From contig CAKVLN010000005.1 of NCBI GenBank assembly GCA_934757275.1, positions 1-64,000 on the forward strand: DNA of 64,000 bases, in the 5' to 3' direction. How positions within the stretch are numbered: the stretch's first letter is position 1; every line of letters begins with the position of its first letter. The notes below the pieces were generated by a model. It searched no databases. It saw nothing but the letters and a program-made list of their open reading frames with translations, and was not told where the DNA came from. Made by a program: the position numbers and the translations under genes. This stretch comes from an uncultured Candidatus Melainabacteria bacterium. Its GTDB lineage: Bacteria > Cyanobacteriota > Vampirovibrionia > Gastranaerophilales > Gastranaerophilaceae. This document shows positions 18,147-26,638 of the stretch, one piece after another.

Positions 18147-18500
18147 CTACTTCCAGCTTACATATTTTGATAATCTTTCGTTCCATTCATTCGCCCAGCT
18201 TTTGAAATTACCTAGCGCATTTTCAGAGGTATTAACCTTGCAAGGATTGTTGTAATATAGCTTTGGTGCTTTTTTAGATTTATTTTTTATAACGCCATAA
18301 AACCCGTCAGCATTATTGTAGTCAAGGATAATGTCTGCATAATTCATCTTATGCAAATTTTGGTGACGAATATAAAGCTTAATCACGTTATACTTGTTGA
18401 TTAAATCTTGTCTGTTTGGGGCTAAAGTGCTTTTTAAATTATCACCGCTAATTAGCCTTCCAAAAGTCGGTTGTTGATTTGAAATACTGTTGATTTGCAT
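18147..18500 (-). CDS. Hypothetical protein with N-terminal F-G-R leader
   Basis: A 117-residue protein started at the ATG at 18500, with AGGAAG 8 bases upstream. The N terminus MQINSISNQQPTFGR matches the polar leader ending in F-G seen in other genes here. The rest is a Tyr/Asn/Lys-rich small domain ending in a Trp-rich tail (WANEWNERLSKYVSWK). No family recognised, no signal peptide. Confidence 0.72.
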   Translation of the reverse strand: MQINSISNQQPTFGRLISGDNLKSTLAPNRQDLINKYNVIKLYIRHQNLHKMNYADIILDYNNADGFYGVIKNKSKKAPKLYYNNPCKVNTSENALGNFKSWANEWNERLSKYVSWK

Positions 18501-18552
18501 TATACACACTTCCTAGTCATATTTTAACTCTAAAAGTTTTTTATGCAATATC

Positions 18553-18583
18553 AAAAAAGTGCGTCTAATTAGACGCACTTTTT
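18553..18583. terminator. Rho-independent terminator after the TPR gene
   Basis: A perfect stem (agtgcgtct / agacgcact) around an AATT centre is flanked by A5-6 on one side and T5 on the other. It lies just beyond the stop of the minus-strand TPR gene and has the right T-run for either strand. Confidence 0.88.
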
Positions 18584-18588
18584 GTATA

Positions 18589-20229
18589 TTATTCAAATAA
18601 ATCATATAACCTTTGTCGAATTTCTTTTTCTGACATTTCTTGAGTGATTTTGTTTAAATCAAGTGTCATTTGGTAATATTCTGCCGAGAGAGCTTTTTCG
18701 CCTAACGCTTGATACGCTCTACCCAAGTTGAAATAAGCCAATGTATAATTTGGGTTGATGTCTATTGCATTTTTAAAGTATTCAACAGACTCTTTAGGAT
18801 CGCCAATTCCGTCAAGGTAAACAACACCCAAATTGTTTTGAGCAATTTCAAAGTTTGGGTTAAGTTCAATTGATTTGTGGAAAGCTACGATGGACTCTTC
18901 TAGATAATCTTTTTCCCAAAGTGCCAAACCTGTTTTTGCGTAAGTCAAATAATTTTCTGGCTCAACTGCAATTGCGTCGCAATAAGTCTTTATTGCTCTG
19001 TCCAAATCGTTTTGCGCCATGTACAAATCGCCCAATGAAAGTTGAATATCAACATTGTTAGGATCTAGTACAATACCTGCATTAAAGGTAGCTTCTGCTG
19101 CTTCAAAATTGTTTTTGATTTCAGCATAAATAGCACCAAGTGCGTGACATACGATTGAAGTCCATTCTGCATCAGGATTAAGTTTGATAGCAAGTTGGTA
19201 GTATTCAATCGCATCGTCGTACAGCTCTGCTTTTATATAAGCATAAGCTAGTGAGTTGTTGTAGTATGGATTTTCAGGGTTCAATTCTTGTGCTAACTTG
19301 AAGGCGGTAACCGCATGAACTTTGTCAGATTTGTTCAAGTATAAATGACCAAGTTCGTAATAGATTTTGTCTAAATCTATACCAAATTCAAGTAGCGAGT
19401 TGTAATAATCGATTGTGATATCTGTATTTTCAGGGTAATAAGTTTGGTTAATTGTTGCAAGTTTGATTAAAACCTCTCTATCATTTGGGTTAAGTTCGTA
19501 AGCTTTTTTGTAGCATTCTAAGCTTGCATCAATGTCGTTGCATTCAAGCGATAAATCGCCCATTTTTTGGTAAAAAAGATTTCCTTGTGAAGTTTTTTCT
19601 AAGCCTTTTGAATACGCTTCAAGAGCAGATGGGAAAAGCTTCATTTTTTCAAAAGTTTCACCTAAAGTTTTGTATGAAAAAATTGAAAAGTCGTTTGCTA
19701 AAAATTTGCAAAACATTTTTAAAGAGGGACAGTCCCACATAATCATCATACTTCCTGATAAAAAGTAATACAAAAACTTCATGACGTCTTTAACAGACGA
19801 TTTGTTGTTTTTAAGGCGAGAGAAAAGAACTTTTGACAAGAATAATCTAGGACGAGCAGAATTTACACCAGCATTTTCTACGGCTAGGTGAAATTCTTTT
19901 TCTGCCTCATCGAAATTGCCATTAAGACATTGGAAATACCCAGAATAAATGTGTGCATTAACGTTGTTTGGTTCTAAGCTGATAGCAGTTTTACATTGTT
20001 CAAGTGCGCCTTCAACAGAAATTTGACCTTTGATTAGAAGTAAACTTGCTAATCTATAATAAGATTCAGATAAAGACGGGTTAGCTTTGATAGCGTCAAT
20101 ATAGCATTCAATAGCTTTTTCTAAGTCTGCATCTTGTTGTTTAATTAAGAATTTTTCATGTGCTTCTCGAGCTTCTTTTAATATAATGCCAGCATCATTT
20201 GCTAATGTAAAAACTGGGGTATTTGTCAT
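18589..20229 (-). CDS. Tetratricopeptide repeat protein
   Basis: A 546-residue protein made largely of about 12 TPR units of ~34 residues. Typical units carry A-x-x-x-Y-x-x-A-[IL]-x-L-[ND]-P (for example EYYQLAIKLNPDAEW and VAFHKSIELNPNFE). A less regular stretch at about 125-200 includes a hydrophobic Leu/Met/Trp segment. GGAG precedes the ATG. TPR arrays act as protein-binding scaffolds; the partner is unknown. Cytoplasmic by absence of a signal peptide. Confidence 0.9.
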   Translation of the reverse strand: MTNTPVFTLANDAGIILKEAREAHEKFLIKQQDADLEKAIECYIDAIKANPSLSESYYRLASLLLIKGQISVEGALEQCKTAISLEPNNVNAHIYSGYFQCLNGNFDEAEKEFHLAVENAGVNSARPRLFLSKVLFSRLKNNKSSVKDVMKFLYYFLSGSMMIMWDCPSLKMFCKFLANDFSIFSYKTLGETFEKMKLFPSALEAYSKGLEKTSQGNLFYQKMGDLSLECNDIDASLECYKKAYELNPNDREVLIKLATINQTYYPENTDITIDYYNSLLEFGIDLDKIYYELGHLYLNKSDKVHAVTAFKLAQELNPENPYYNNSLAYAYIKAELYDDAIEYYQLAIKLNPDAEWTSIVCHALGAIYAEIKNNFEAAEATFNAGIVLDPNNVDIQLSLGDLYMAQNDLDRAIKTYCDAIAVEPENYLTYAKTGLALWEKDYLEESIVAFHKSIELNPNFEIAQNNLGVVYLDGIGDPKESVEYFKNAIDINPNYTLAYFNLGRAYQALGEKALSAEYYQMTLDLNKITQEMSEKEIRQRLYDLFE

Positions 20230-20338
20230 ATTTTCTCCAAACCAAATTATCTATATTTATAATTTCGGCTAAGATTTTTTTTTCTTTAGTTATTTTTTAA
20301 TTAAATCATCTATATGGGGTAAATCTAAACAAAAAATT

Positions 20339-20707
20339 TTATTTCATGTATTTGAGCATGACTTGTGTGTTTACACTTTCGCTTGAAAAGCTTTTAGGCA
20401 GAGGCAAATAAGGTGCGCCAGACTTAACAGCATTTAAAACTGCACTATTTGCGTTTTTGTTGGTAGATTTTACAATAAACGGTTCTGTGATTTCACCATT
20501 CTTTTTTACTCTAAATTGTACAGTTACCTCATAATCTTCATTTGCTTTATAAGGCGTCCAATTGTTGTGAACCGCATTTGGCAAGTATTCAAAGTATTGG
20601 TTTAAGGTGGCAATTTCTTTACTCTGCGCTTGTGAAGGTTGTTGAGCGTTTTCAGCAAACGCTGGAAGCGCAATTAGTGTTAGCAACAATATAAAAATCT
20701 TTTTCAT
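20339..20707 (-). CDS. Periplasmic stand-alone TonB_C-domain protein
   Basis: A 122-residue protein started at the ATG at 20707, where GGAGGG lies upstream; a longer reading from 20746 would hide the signal peptide. Residues 1-18 (MKKIFILLLTLIALPAFA) are a Sec signal peptide. The mature protein is essentially one TonB/TolA C-terminal domain with NAVHNNWTPY, then VTVQFRVKKNGEITEPFIVK. There is no membrane anchor or Pro-rich linker, so it cannot act as a classical TonB. It is a shorter relative of the protein at 10636. Confidence 0.8.
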   Translation of the reverse strand: MKKIFILLLTLIALPAFAENAQQPSQAQSKEIATLNQYFEYLPNAVHNNWTPYKANEDYEVTVQFRVKKNGEITEPFIVKSTNKNANSAVLNAVKSGAPYLPLPKSFSSESVNTQVMLKYMK

Positions 20708-20735
20708 AAATTTTACAACCCTCCTAAAATACGAA

Positions 20736-21857
20736 TTATCTGACATAAACTCTAGGTAATCGCACTTTTAATCTGCAAGTCAGTTCATAATTGATAGTAT
20801 GTAATATTTCTGCCCAATTATCAAGAGTTAACTCCTCTTCGTCAAGCAAAGTTATTACATCGCCGACCTGAGCGTCAACGTCACCTAAATCGAACATCAT
20901 TTGATCCATTGTGATGTTGCCAATTTGTCGAATTTTTTGTCCATTAATTTTTCCGCAAATTTTGTTAGACAAACCTCTTGAAACTCCGTCAGCGTAACCA
21001 ATTGGAATTGTTGCAACTCTTGTTGGCTCATAAGCTACAAACTTGTGAGAATAACTTACGCCTTCACCTTCTTTAACCTCGTGGATATTGGTAATTCTAC
21101 CTTTTAAGCCCATGATTTGCTTAACTTTTGGTTTGTAATTAATCTTTTGTGGTAAATCTGGATACAAGCCGTATAAAGAAATTCCAACTCTTACCATGTT
21201 TGATTTTATATCGTAAGCAAAGGTTGCTGCAGTATTCTGGATATGTAGCAGCAAGCTAGTTGTGTCGATATTATCTATTACACTGTGCCAGCGAGCAATT
21301 TGCTTTTCTGTTTCAGAAATTTCTTCTGCTGATGCTAAGTGTGTGAAAACGCCTTCAAAATTCAAATAATCAGCCTGTTGAACTTGTTTTATGTATTCAA
21401 CGCCGTTTTCTGAGCGGACACCAATTCTATTCATGCCAGTATCAATTTTTACATGAACTTTTGGTCTTATGCCTGTTCTTTCGTATACTTCTTTGCAGGC
21501 TTTTAGGTGGTCTTGGTTAAAAATAGAAAACGCAATATCATTTTGTGCTGCTGATTCAATCGCCCAAAGAGGAATTGCTCCTACTACCAAAATCGGGCAT
21601 TTGATTTTTACGGCACGCAAATCTAAACCTTCGTCAACAGAAGAAACGCCAAGCGCATCAACTCCAGAAGCTAACATTGTTTGAGCAATCATAGACGCTC
21701 CATGCCCGTATGCATCAGCTTTTACGATTGCTAAAAATTTTTTCTCTTTTGGAATACCCTTTTTTATTTCTATAATGTTTTGAGCCAAAGACTCCAAGTT
21801 GATTTCAACCCAAGCGTCTTTGTGAATATTTACATTTGATTGTCTAACGTTTTTCAT
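20736..21857 (-). CDS. alr: Alanine racemase
   Basis: A PLP-dependent racemase that makes D-alanine for peptidoglycan. VKADAYGHG holds the PLP lysine (Lys46 with this start), MVRVGISLYGLYP and GEGVSYSHKF carry other conserved residues. The length of 373 fits the family. I start at 21857, because the in-frame ATG at 21899 lies inside a dispersed palindromic repeat and has no ribosome binding site. Neither start has a strong site, so this is uncertain. It follows miaB on the same strand with a short gap. Confidence 0.92.
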   Translation of the reverse strand: MKNVRQSNVNIHKDAWVEINLESLAQNIIEIKKGIPKEKKFLAIVKADAYGHGASMIAQTMLASGVDALGVSSVDEGLDLRAVKIKCPILVVGAIPLWAIESAAQNDIAFSIFNQDHLKACKEVYERTGIRPKVHVKIDTGMNRIGVRSENGVEYIKQVQQADYLNFEGVFTHLASAEEISETEKQIARWHSVIDNIDTTSLLLHIQNTAATFAYDIKSNMVRVGISLYGLYPDLPQKINYKPKVKQIMGLKGRITNIHEVKEGEGVSYSHKFVAYEPTRVATIPIGYADGVSRGLSNKICGKINGQKIRQIGNITMDQMMFDLGDVDAQVGDVITLLDEEELTLDNWAEILHTINYELTCRLKVRLPRVYVR

Positions 21858-21876
21858 GCCAATATTTCCATTTGTA

Positions 21877-21898
21877 GGTTGGGCATACTTGCCCAACA
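21877..21898. repeat. Third copy of the ttgggcata palindromic repeat
   Basis: ggttgggcatacttgcccaaca matches the repeats at 5569-5594 and 9201-9226, with one changed base in the core. Its core is a near-perfect palindrome (ttgggca / tgcccaa). It sits between miaB and alr and supplies an in-frame extra ATG upstream of alr. Confidence 0.8.
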
Positions 21899-21905
21899 TT
21901 AACTT

Positions 21906-23222
21906 TTAAATCATTTCTCCGTTTAAGTACCAAGTTCTAGCTTTTGTGATTTTTACATTAACAAATTCGCCTGTAATATCTTTGTCATAAGGTATGTGAA
22001 CGATTTTGTTGTTACGAGTTCTACCAGTGATAACGTTTTTACCTCTTTCTGACTCGCTTTCAAACTTCTCAATAAGAACTTCCATTTCTCGTCCAACATA
22101 CTTTTGGTTAGATTTTAGGCAGCATTCTCTGTTGTGTTCGTTTAATCTAGCAAGACGCTCTGTTTTTACGTCTTCTGGTACATATAAATCAACCCATTTC
22201 GCTGCAACGGTTCTTTCTCTAGGAGAATAAGCCGCAGTGTTAGAGTAATCTAATTCCAATTCTGTCATTGCATTCAAGGTGTTTTGGAATTGCTCTTCTG
22301 TTTCTCCTGGGAAACCTGCGATAAAGTCGCTTGTGATTGTAACGTCTGGAATGCGAGTTCTGAGATTGTCGCAAATCTTTTTATATGTAGCGTAATCGTA
22401 TCTTCTGTTCATCTTTTTAAGCACATAATCATCGCCTGATTGCATTGGAATATGGAAATATTCACAAACTTTGTCAAGCTCGATTACTGTGTCAATAAGC
22501 TCTTCTGTAATATCAGTCGGGTATGAAGTTACAAATCTAATTCTAAAATTACCCTCCAAAGCGTTTACTTGTCTTAAAAGCCAAGATAAGTTTTGGTGAG
22601 GTTCTAAGTCTTTACCGTAAGAATCTACGTTTTGACCAAGAAGAGTGATTTCCTTAAAGCCTTCTGATAATGCTTTTTTAGCCTCGTTCAAAATCAATTC
22701 AGGCTTTCTAGAACGTTCACGACCTCTTGTATAAGGAACTATGCAGTAAGTGCAAAAATTGTTGCAGCCTTCCATAATAGGAATCCATGCATTGATACTC
22801 TTTACACGATTAATTTGAATCTCACTTTCTTCAAAAGGTTTTTCTTCTGTAGAAACAATTCTTTCGCCAGCTTCAATTCGTTTTACAAGGTTAGGAAGTT
22901 CATAAAGTCTTTGTGTGCCTAATACTAAATCAACATAAGGCGCACGTCTAAACAAATCTTTGCCCGCTTGTTGTGCTACACAACCTGCAAAAACAATCTT
23001 TAAATCAGGCTTATTTTTCTTCCATTTTCCCCAAACGCCGATTGCGCTATAAGCTTTGTCTTCTGAAAGTTGTCTGATGGAACAGGTGTTAATGATTAAC
23101 ATATCAGCTTCTTTTGGCTCAAGTGTTTGTGTGTAACCACAATGCTCCAACATGCCAAACATACGCTCGGCATCTGATTTATTCATTTGACAACCTAAAG
23201 TTTCTATATATACCTTTTTCAT
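21906..23222 (-). CDS. miaB: tRNA methylthiotransferase MiaB
   Basis: A 438-residue radical-SAM enzyme that adds the 2-methylthio group to i6A37 of tRNAs. The N-terminal domain has its auxiliary cluster Cys (LGCQMN at ~10, NTCSIRQ at ~46, FAGCVAQQ at ~80). The SAM cluster is CNNFCTYC at about 152-159, and a TRAM domain closes the protein. The IRQLSEDKAYS block supports MiaB over MtaB or RimO. GAGGAG precedes the ATG. Length is normal. Confidence 0.96.
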   Translation of the reverse strand: MKKVYIETLGCQMNKSDAERMFGMLEHCGYTQTLEPKEADMLIINTCSIRQLSEDKAYSAIGVWGKWKKNKPDLKIVFAGCVAQQAGKDLFRRAPYVDLVLGTQRLYELPNLVKRIEAGERIVSTEEKPFEESEIQINRVKSINAWIPIMEGCNNFCTYCIVPYTRGRERSRKPELILNEAKKALSEGFKEITLLGQNVDSYGKDLEPHQNLSWLLRQVNALEGNFRIRFVTSYPTDITEELIDTVIELDKVCEYFHIPMQSGDDYVLKKMNRRYDYATYKKICDNLRTRIPDVTITSDFIAGFPGETEEQFQNTLNAMTELELDYSNTAAYSPRERTVAAKWVDLYVPEDVKTERLARLNEHNRECCLKSNQKYVGREMEVLIEKFESESERGKNVITGRTRNNKIVHIPYDKDITGEFVNVKITKARTWYLNGEMI

Positions 23223-23262
23223 TTGATACTCCTCTTTATTCCATTGTACAACAAACGAAATA

Positions 23263-23295
23263 TAGAAAAAGGTGCAATTATTGCACCTTTTTCTA
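23263..23295. terminator. Rho-independent terminator after gcvPB
   Basis: A 15-bp perfect stem (tagaaaaaggtgcaa / ttgcacctttttcta) with a TTA loop lies just past the minus-strand gcvPB stop and before the miaB start, with U-rich arms on both strands. Confidence 0.88.
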
Positions 23296-23318
23296 TACTA
23301 TTTTCTATATATTTTAAT

Positions 23319-24743
23319 CTAACTTTTAAATGTCAAATCTGGGTGACGAGCAGCAAGTGTTTCATCAACTTTTTTAATTGGTGTTGTTTGAGGTGATTTT
23401 AACACTTCGTCTGGGTTCTCTTCAATTTCTTTTGCAATCTTTAGCATCGTTTCAACAAAATCATCTAACACCTGTTTTGATTCAGATTCTGTCGGCTCAA
23501 TCATAATTGCCTCGTGTACGATTAGTGGGAAATAAACCGTTGGTGGGTGACAATTTGAGTCCATTAATCTTTTAGCAATGCCTAGAGTTGAAACTCCTTG
23601 TTGATGTTGTTTTTCGCCAGAAAGCACAAACTCGTGCATACAAGGCTCATCATAAGGTAGGTCATAAGTTCCTTTTAATTTTTCCTTCAAGTAATTAGCA
23701 TTCAAAACGGCGTCAGCACTAGCCAATCTTAAATTGTTACCCATCATCAAAATGTATGCGTAAGCTCTTACTAGAACTCCGAAGTTGCCATAAAAACTTC
23801 TAACTTTTCCGATTGAGTGCTTGATATCGTAGTTTCTAGTGTACTTGCCATCAGTGTATTCAACTACTGGTGTTGGCAAAAATTCTTTTAACTTTTCTAC
23901 TACTCCAACAGGACCTGCTCCTGGACCTCCACCGCCGTGTGGTGTTGCAAAGGTCTTGTGTAGGTTCAGATGCACAACGTCAAAACCCATTAGAGCTGGG
24001 TTTGTCCAACCCATAATTGCATTAAAGTTTGCTCCGTCATAATAAAGTAAAGAGCCATTTTCGTGCATAAGTTTTGAAATCTCTAAAACATTTTCTTCAA
24101 AAATACCTAATGTATTAGGGTTTGTCATCATTATTGCTGCAACATCTGCGTCCAATAACTCTTTCAAGTTCTCAATATCAACTTGTCCTTTTGAATTTGA
24201 TTTAACCTGAACAATGTCAAAACCGCACATTTTAGCACTAGCAGGGTTTGTGCCGTGAGCAGAATCAGGAACAAGAACTTTTTTTCTGTAAAGTTCGCCT
24301 TTTACTTCAAAGTATTTTTTTATAATCATCATGCCAGTAAGCTCACCATGCGCTCCAGCCGCAGGTTGAAGAGTTAGTGCGTCCATGCCAGTGATTTTTT
24401 TGAGTGCTTCTTGCAATTTGTACATCAATTCTAACGCACCTTGAGAGTCCTCATCACTTTGAAGTGGGTGAAGATTAGTAAAACCTTCAAGCGTAGCCAA
24501 AAATTCGTTAACCTTTGGGTTGTACTTCATAGTACAAGAGCCAAGGGGATAGAAACCTTTTTCTATGCAGAAATTGCGGTCACTAAGTTCTTTGTAATGA
24601 CGCATAACTTCAAGTTCACTTAGTTGTGGTAGCCCAATATTACCTTCTCTGAGCATTTCTTTTGGAAGATAATCTCCTAAAGTCGCATTGCTGCCAAAAC
24701 CGATACCTTCTACCCCATTAGATTTTTCAAAAATTGTTTTCAT
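23319..24743 (-). CDS. gcvPB: Glycine dehydrogenase (decarboxylating) subunit 2
   Basis: A 474-residue PLP enzyme, the C-terminal subunit of the two-subunit P protein of the glycine cleavage system. The PLP lysine lies in LNLHKTFATPHGGGGPG, with GFYPLGSCTMKYNP near residue 63 as the family hallmark. GcvPA, GcvT and GcvH are not in the window. The gene starts inside the end of the sigma-factor gene (17-nt overlap) with AGGAAG upstream, so the two are translationally coupled. Confidence 0.95.
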   Translation of the reverse strand: MKTIFEKSNGVEGIGFGSNATLGDYLPKEMLREGNIGLPQLSELEVMRHYKELSDRNFCIEKGFYPLGSCTMKYNPKVNEFLATLEGFTNLHPLQSDEDSQGALELMYKLQEALKKITGMDALTLQPAAGAHGELTGMMIIKKYFEVKGELYRKKVLVPDSAHGTNPASAKMCGFDIVQVKSNSKGQVDIENLKELLDADVAAIMMTNPNTLGIFEENVLEISKLMHENGSLLYYDGANFNAIMGWTNPALMGFDVVHLNLHKTFATPHGGGGPGAGPVGVVEKLKEFLPTPVVEYTDGKYTRNYDIKHSIGKVRSFYGNFGVLVRAYAYILMMGNNLRLASADAVLNANYLKEKLKGTYDLPYDEPCMHEFVLSGEKQHQQGVSTLGIAKRLMDSNCHPPTVYFPLIVHEAIMIEPTESESKQVLDDFVETMLKIAKEIEENPDEVLKSPQTTPIKKVDETLAARHPDLTFKS

Positions 24744-25368
24744 GATGCATTTCTTCCTGTTTTAATAATTCTTTCTTGATTTTTTCTAAAGCATTTTGAA
24801 TGATTCTAGAAATTCTCGATTGAGAAATGTTAAACTCAACTGAAATATCTTTAAGTTTTTTATCGTAAAAATACTTAGCTTCAATCAAATCTTGTTCTCT
24901 TTGTGAAAGTTTTTTCATGACTTCGCAAATCCTAGCTTTAAGTTCAACAATTTCGGCTTTTTCTTCAGGGGTTCTATGATTATCTTTTATAATTGTAGGA
25001 TTTTCAGCATCAGCCATTTCATCAATAGAAAGAATTGTCTTGTATACTGCATCTTTAATTTTTTCTTGTTCGGAGGTTTCTTGATTCTTCATGACATACC
25101 ACTTGTATCGACGGCGCATTTCGTTTCTGATAGCCCATTTTATTGCTTTTGCAAGGTATGCAGTGTTATATAATTCTTTATTCTTAGAATTTGTAATCAA
25201 GTAATAAACCGTGTAATTAGAAAGACTTATAACTTCAGAAAGCTCAATTAGACCAAGGTTTGAGAACTTTTTGTACTCAACTTTGGAAATTGTTTCGACT
25301 AAATCTTTGTATTGCGAAAGATTAGCACGCTCTTCTCTATTTTTATTAATTGATTCTAAATCTTTCAT
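24727..25368 (-). CDS. Sigma-70 family RNA polymerase sigma factor
   Basis: A 213-residue sigma factor. Region 4 with its HTH is clear near the C terminus (LSQREQDLIEAKYFYDKKLK, then DISVEFNISQSRISRIIQNA). Region 2 is divergent but plausible at ~55-95 (LITNSKNKELYNTAYLAKAI). A charged linker separates them. No anti-sigma factor is adjacent. Its start has no Shine-Dalgarno but follows an extended -10 box, so a leaderless mRNA is likely. Sharing an operon with gcvPB is unusual. Confidence 0.85.
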   Translation of the reverse strand: MKDLESINKNREERANLSQYKDLVETISKVEYKKFSNLGLIELSEVISLSNYTVYYLITNSKNKELYNTAYLAKAIKWAIRNEMRRRYKWYVMKNQETSEQEKIKDAVYKTILSIDEMADAENPTIIKDNHRTPEEKAEIVELKARICEVMKKLSQREQDLIEAKYFYDKKLKDISVEFNISQSRISRIIQNALEKIKKELLKQEEMHHENNF

Positions 25369-25375
25369 ACTTTAT

Positions 25376-25384
25376 ATGATATCA
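25376..25384 (-). promoter_or_regulatory. Extended -10 box of the gcvPB-linked sigma gene
   Basis: On the minus strand TGATATCAT ends 7 bases before the ATG at 25368, without a ribosome binding site between them. This predicts a leaderless transcript. Confidence 0.55.
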
Positions 25385-25444
25385 GAAAATTATATGTAAA
25401 TGCAAGAGAGTCTTATTTTCTTAATGTTTTTCTAATTGAAAAAT

Positions 25445-25475
25445 GTCGCACCAAAATTTTTAATTTTGGTGCGAC
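25445..25475 (-). terminator. Rho-independent terminator after the SPFH gene
   Basis: A 14-bp stem (gtcgcaccaaaatt / aattttggtgcgac) with a TTT loop is followed on the minus strand by a T-rich tail (ATTTTTC). It ends the membrane-protein operon 26553-25535. Confidence 0.85.
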
Positions 25476-25534
25476 AAGAATGTTATTTTATGAATTGCGC
25501 TTTAATGTAAGATTTTTGTGGCAATCTGTAATAC

Positions 25535-26329
25535 CTACTGTTTTGCAGGACTTACATTAATAAATGGAACTGAACCACCTAACATATATTGAGGCATTTT
25601 ACCGTCCCATTTTTGAACAGCTTCATATTGAACTAAAGATTTGTTTTGGCTAAGAGCTTTTGCTCTGATTGCCATAGATTTAGCCTCTGCTTCAGCAGCA
25701 ATAACTTTTTGCTTAGCCTCTTCTTGAACTTGAACTGTTTTATTTTTTGCTTTAAGAGCTTCTTGTTCTGCTGTAACTTTACTTTCAATAGCTCTTTCAA
25801 AAACGTCAGAATAATTGATTTCGGTCATTTGGAAATCTGTAACGTTTATATAATTGTCATTTAATTGATTATGTAATTTGAAAAGAATGTCGCCAGTTGC
25901 CTTTTCTCTGTTTGCGATTAGGTCTTGTGCGTTCCATTTACCGATAATATCTTTGATTGTACCTTCAACAACTGGAGTTAAGATTGTGCTTACATAGTCA
26001 GTACCAACTTCTTGAAAAAGCTTGTTAACTTTATCAGGCTGAACATTGTAGTTGATTACATACGTGATTCTAGCCTGTTGAATGTCTTTTGTATAAACGG
26101 AGGTGGTTAATGTATTCTTTTGAGTCTTTACGTCCATTGTTCGAAATTTTTGTACGAATGGAAAGATTAAATGTAATCCTTCTCCATAGCTTTCAGGTTC
26201 GACTTCGCCTAATCTAATTTTGATACCACGTTCCCCAGGACCTACCATAACGAAGGGGTTACACATTACTAAAAAGCAAACCAGCAAACACAATACAAGA
26301 ACTGGCATTCCAAAAAACTTTTTGTCCAT
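25535..26329 (-). CDS. SPFH/prohibitin-family membrane protein
   Basis: A 264-residue protein with an N-terminal membrane segment (~7-25) and an SPFH domain. The GPGERGIKIRLGEVEPESYGEG block at about 32-53 is followed by a long helical region rich in Ala/Glu/Lys (~165-235), as in prohibitin and HflC/HflK. Such proteins form membrane rings that scaffold or control membrane proteases such as FtsH. A small two-helix membrane protein gene precedes it by 32 bases. AAAGGA precedes the ATG. Confidence 0.92.
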   Translation of the reverse strand: MDKKFFGMPVLVLCLLVCFLVMCNPFVMVGPGERGIKIRLGEVEPESYGEGLHLIFPFVQKFRTMDVKTQKNTLTTSVYTKDIQQARITYVINYNVQPDKVNKLFQEVGTDYVSTILTPVVEGTIKDIIGKWNAQDLIANREKATGDILFKLHNQLNDNYINVTDFQMTEINYSDVFERAIESKVTAEQEALKAKNKTVQVQEEAKQKVIAAEAEAKSMAIRAKALSQNKSLVQYEAVQKWDGKMPQYMLGGSVPFINVSPAKQ

Positions 26330-26361
26330 TCTTTTTTCCTTTCTTAAATCTGACGTATTAA

Positions 26362-26553
26362 TTATTTCAAGGCAACTAGAGCAAGTGTTACATAAAGTGT
26401 TGCAACTACGAAAACGAAACTACCAAAGATTATGAGCATTTGTTTGCCATATTTTTGGTATAGATTTTCGCCAGTAATGTAGCAACAAGTAATAATACAC
26501 AAATTTACTAAAATCACTAATGATAATAGTAACATCAAAACTCTAATGACCAT
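26362..26553 (-). CDS. Small two-helix membrane protein
   Basis: A 63-residue protein with two hydrophobic segments (about 3-27 and 40-62) joined by a short charged loop (GENLYQKYGKQ). GAGAGG is placed 5 bases before the ATG. It opens a two-gene operon with the prohibitin-like protein and could be a partner of it. That partnership is inferred from position only. Confidence 0.72.
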   Translation of the reverse strand: MVIRVLMLLLSLVILVNLCIITCCYITGENLYQKYGKQMLIIFGSFVFVVATLYVTLALVALK

Positions 26554-26623
26554 TACGCCTCTCTTTCTTTTATGATTATAAAAGAAATTTTAATTCTTGA
26601 TATCATATATTTGGAGTGTTTTA

Positions 26624-26632
26624 TGGTAATAT
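26624..26632 (+). promoter_or_regulatory. Extended -10 box before the RgpF-type gene
   Basis: TGGTAATAT is separated from the ATG at 26639 by 6 bases (tattct). The geometry predicts a leaderless mRNA. Confidence 0.5.
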
Positions 26633-26638
26633 TATTCT

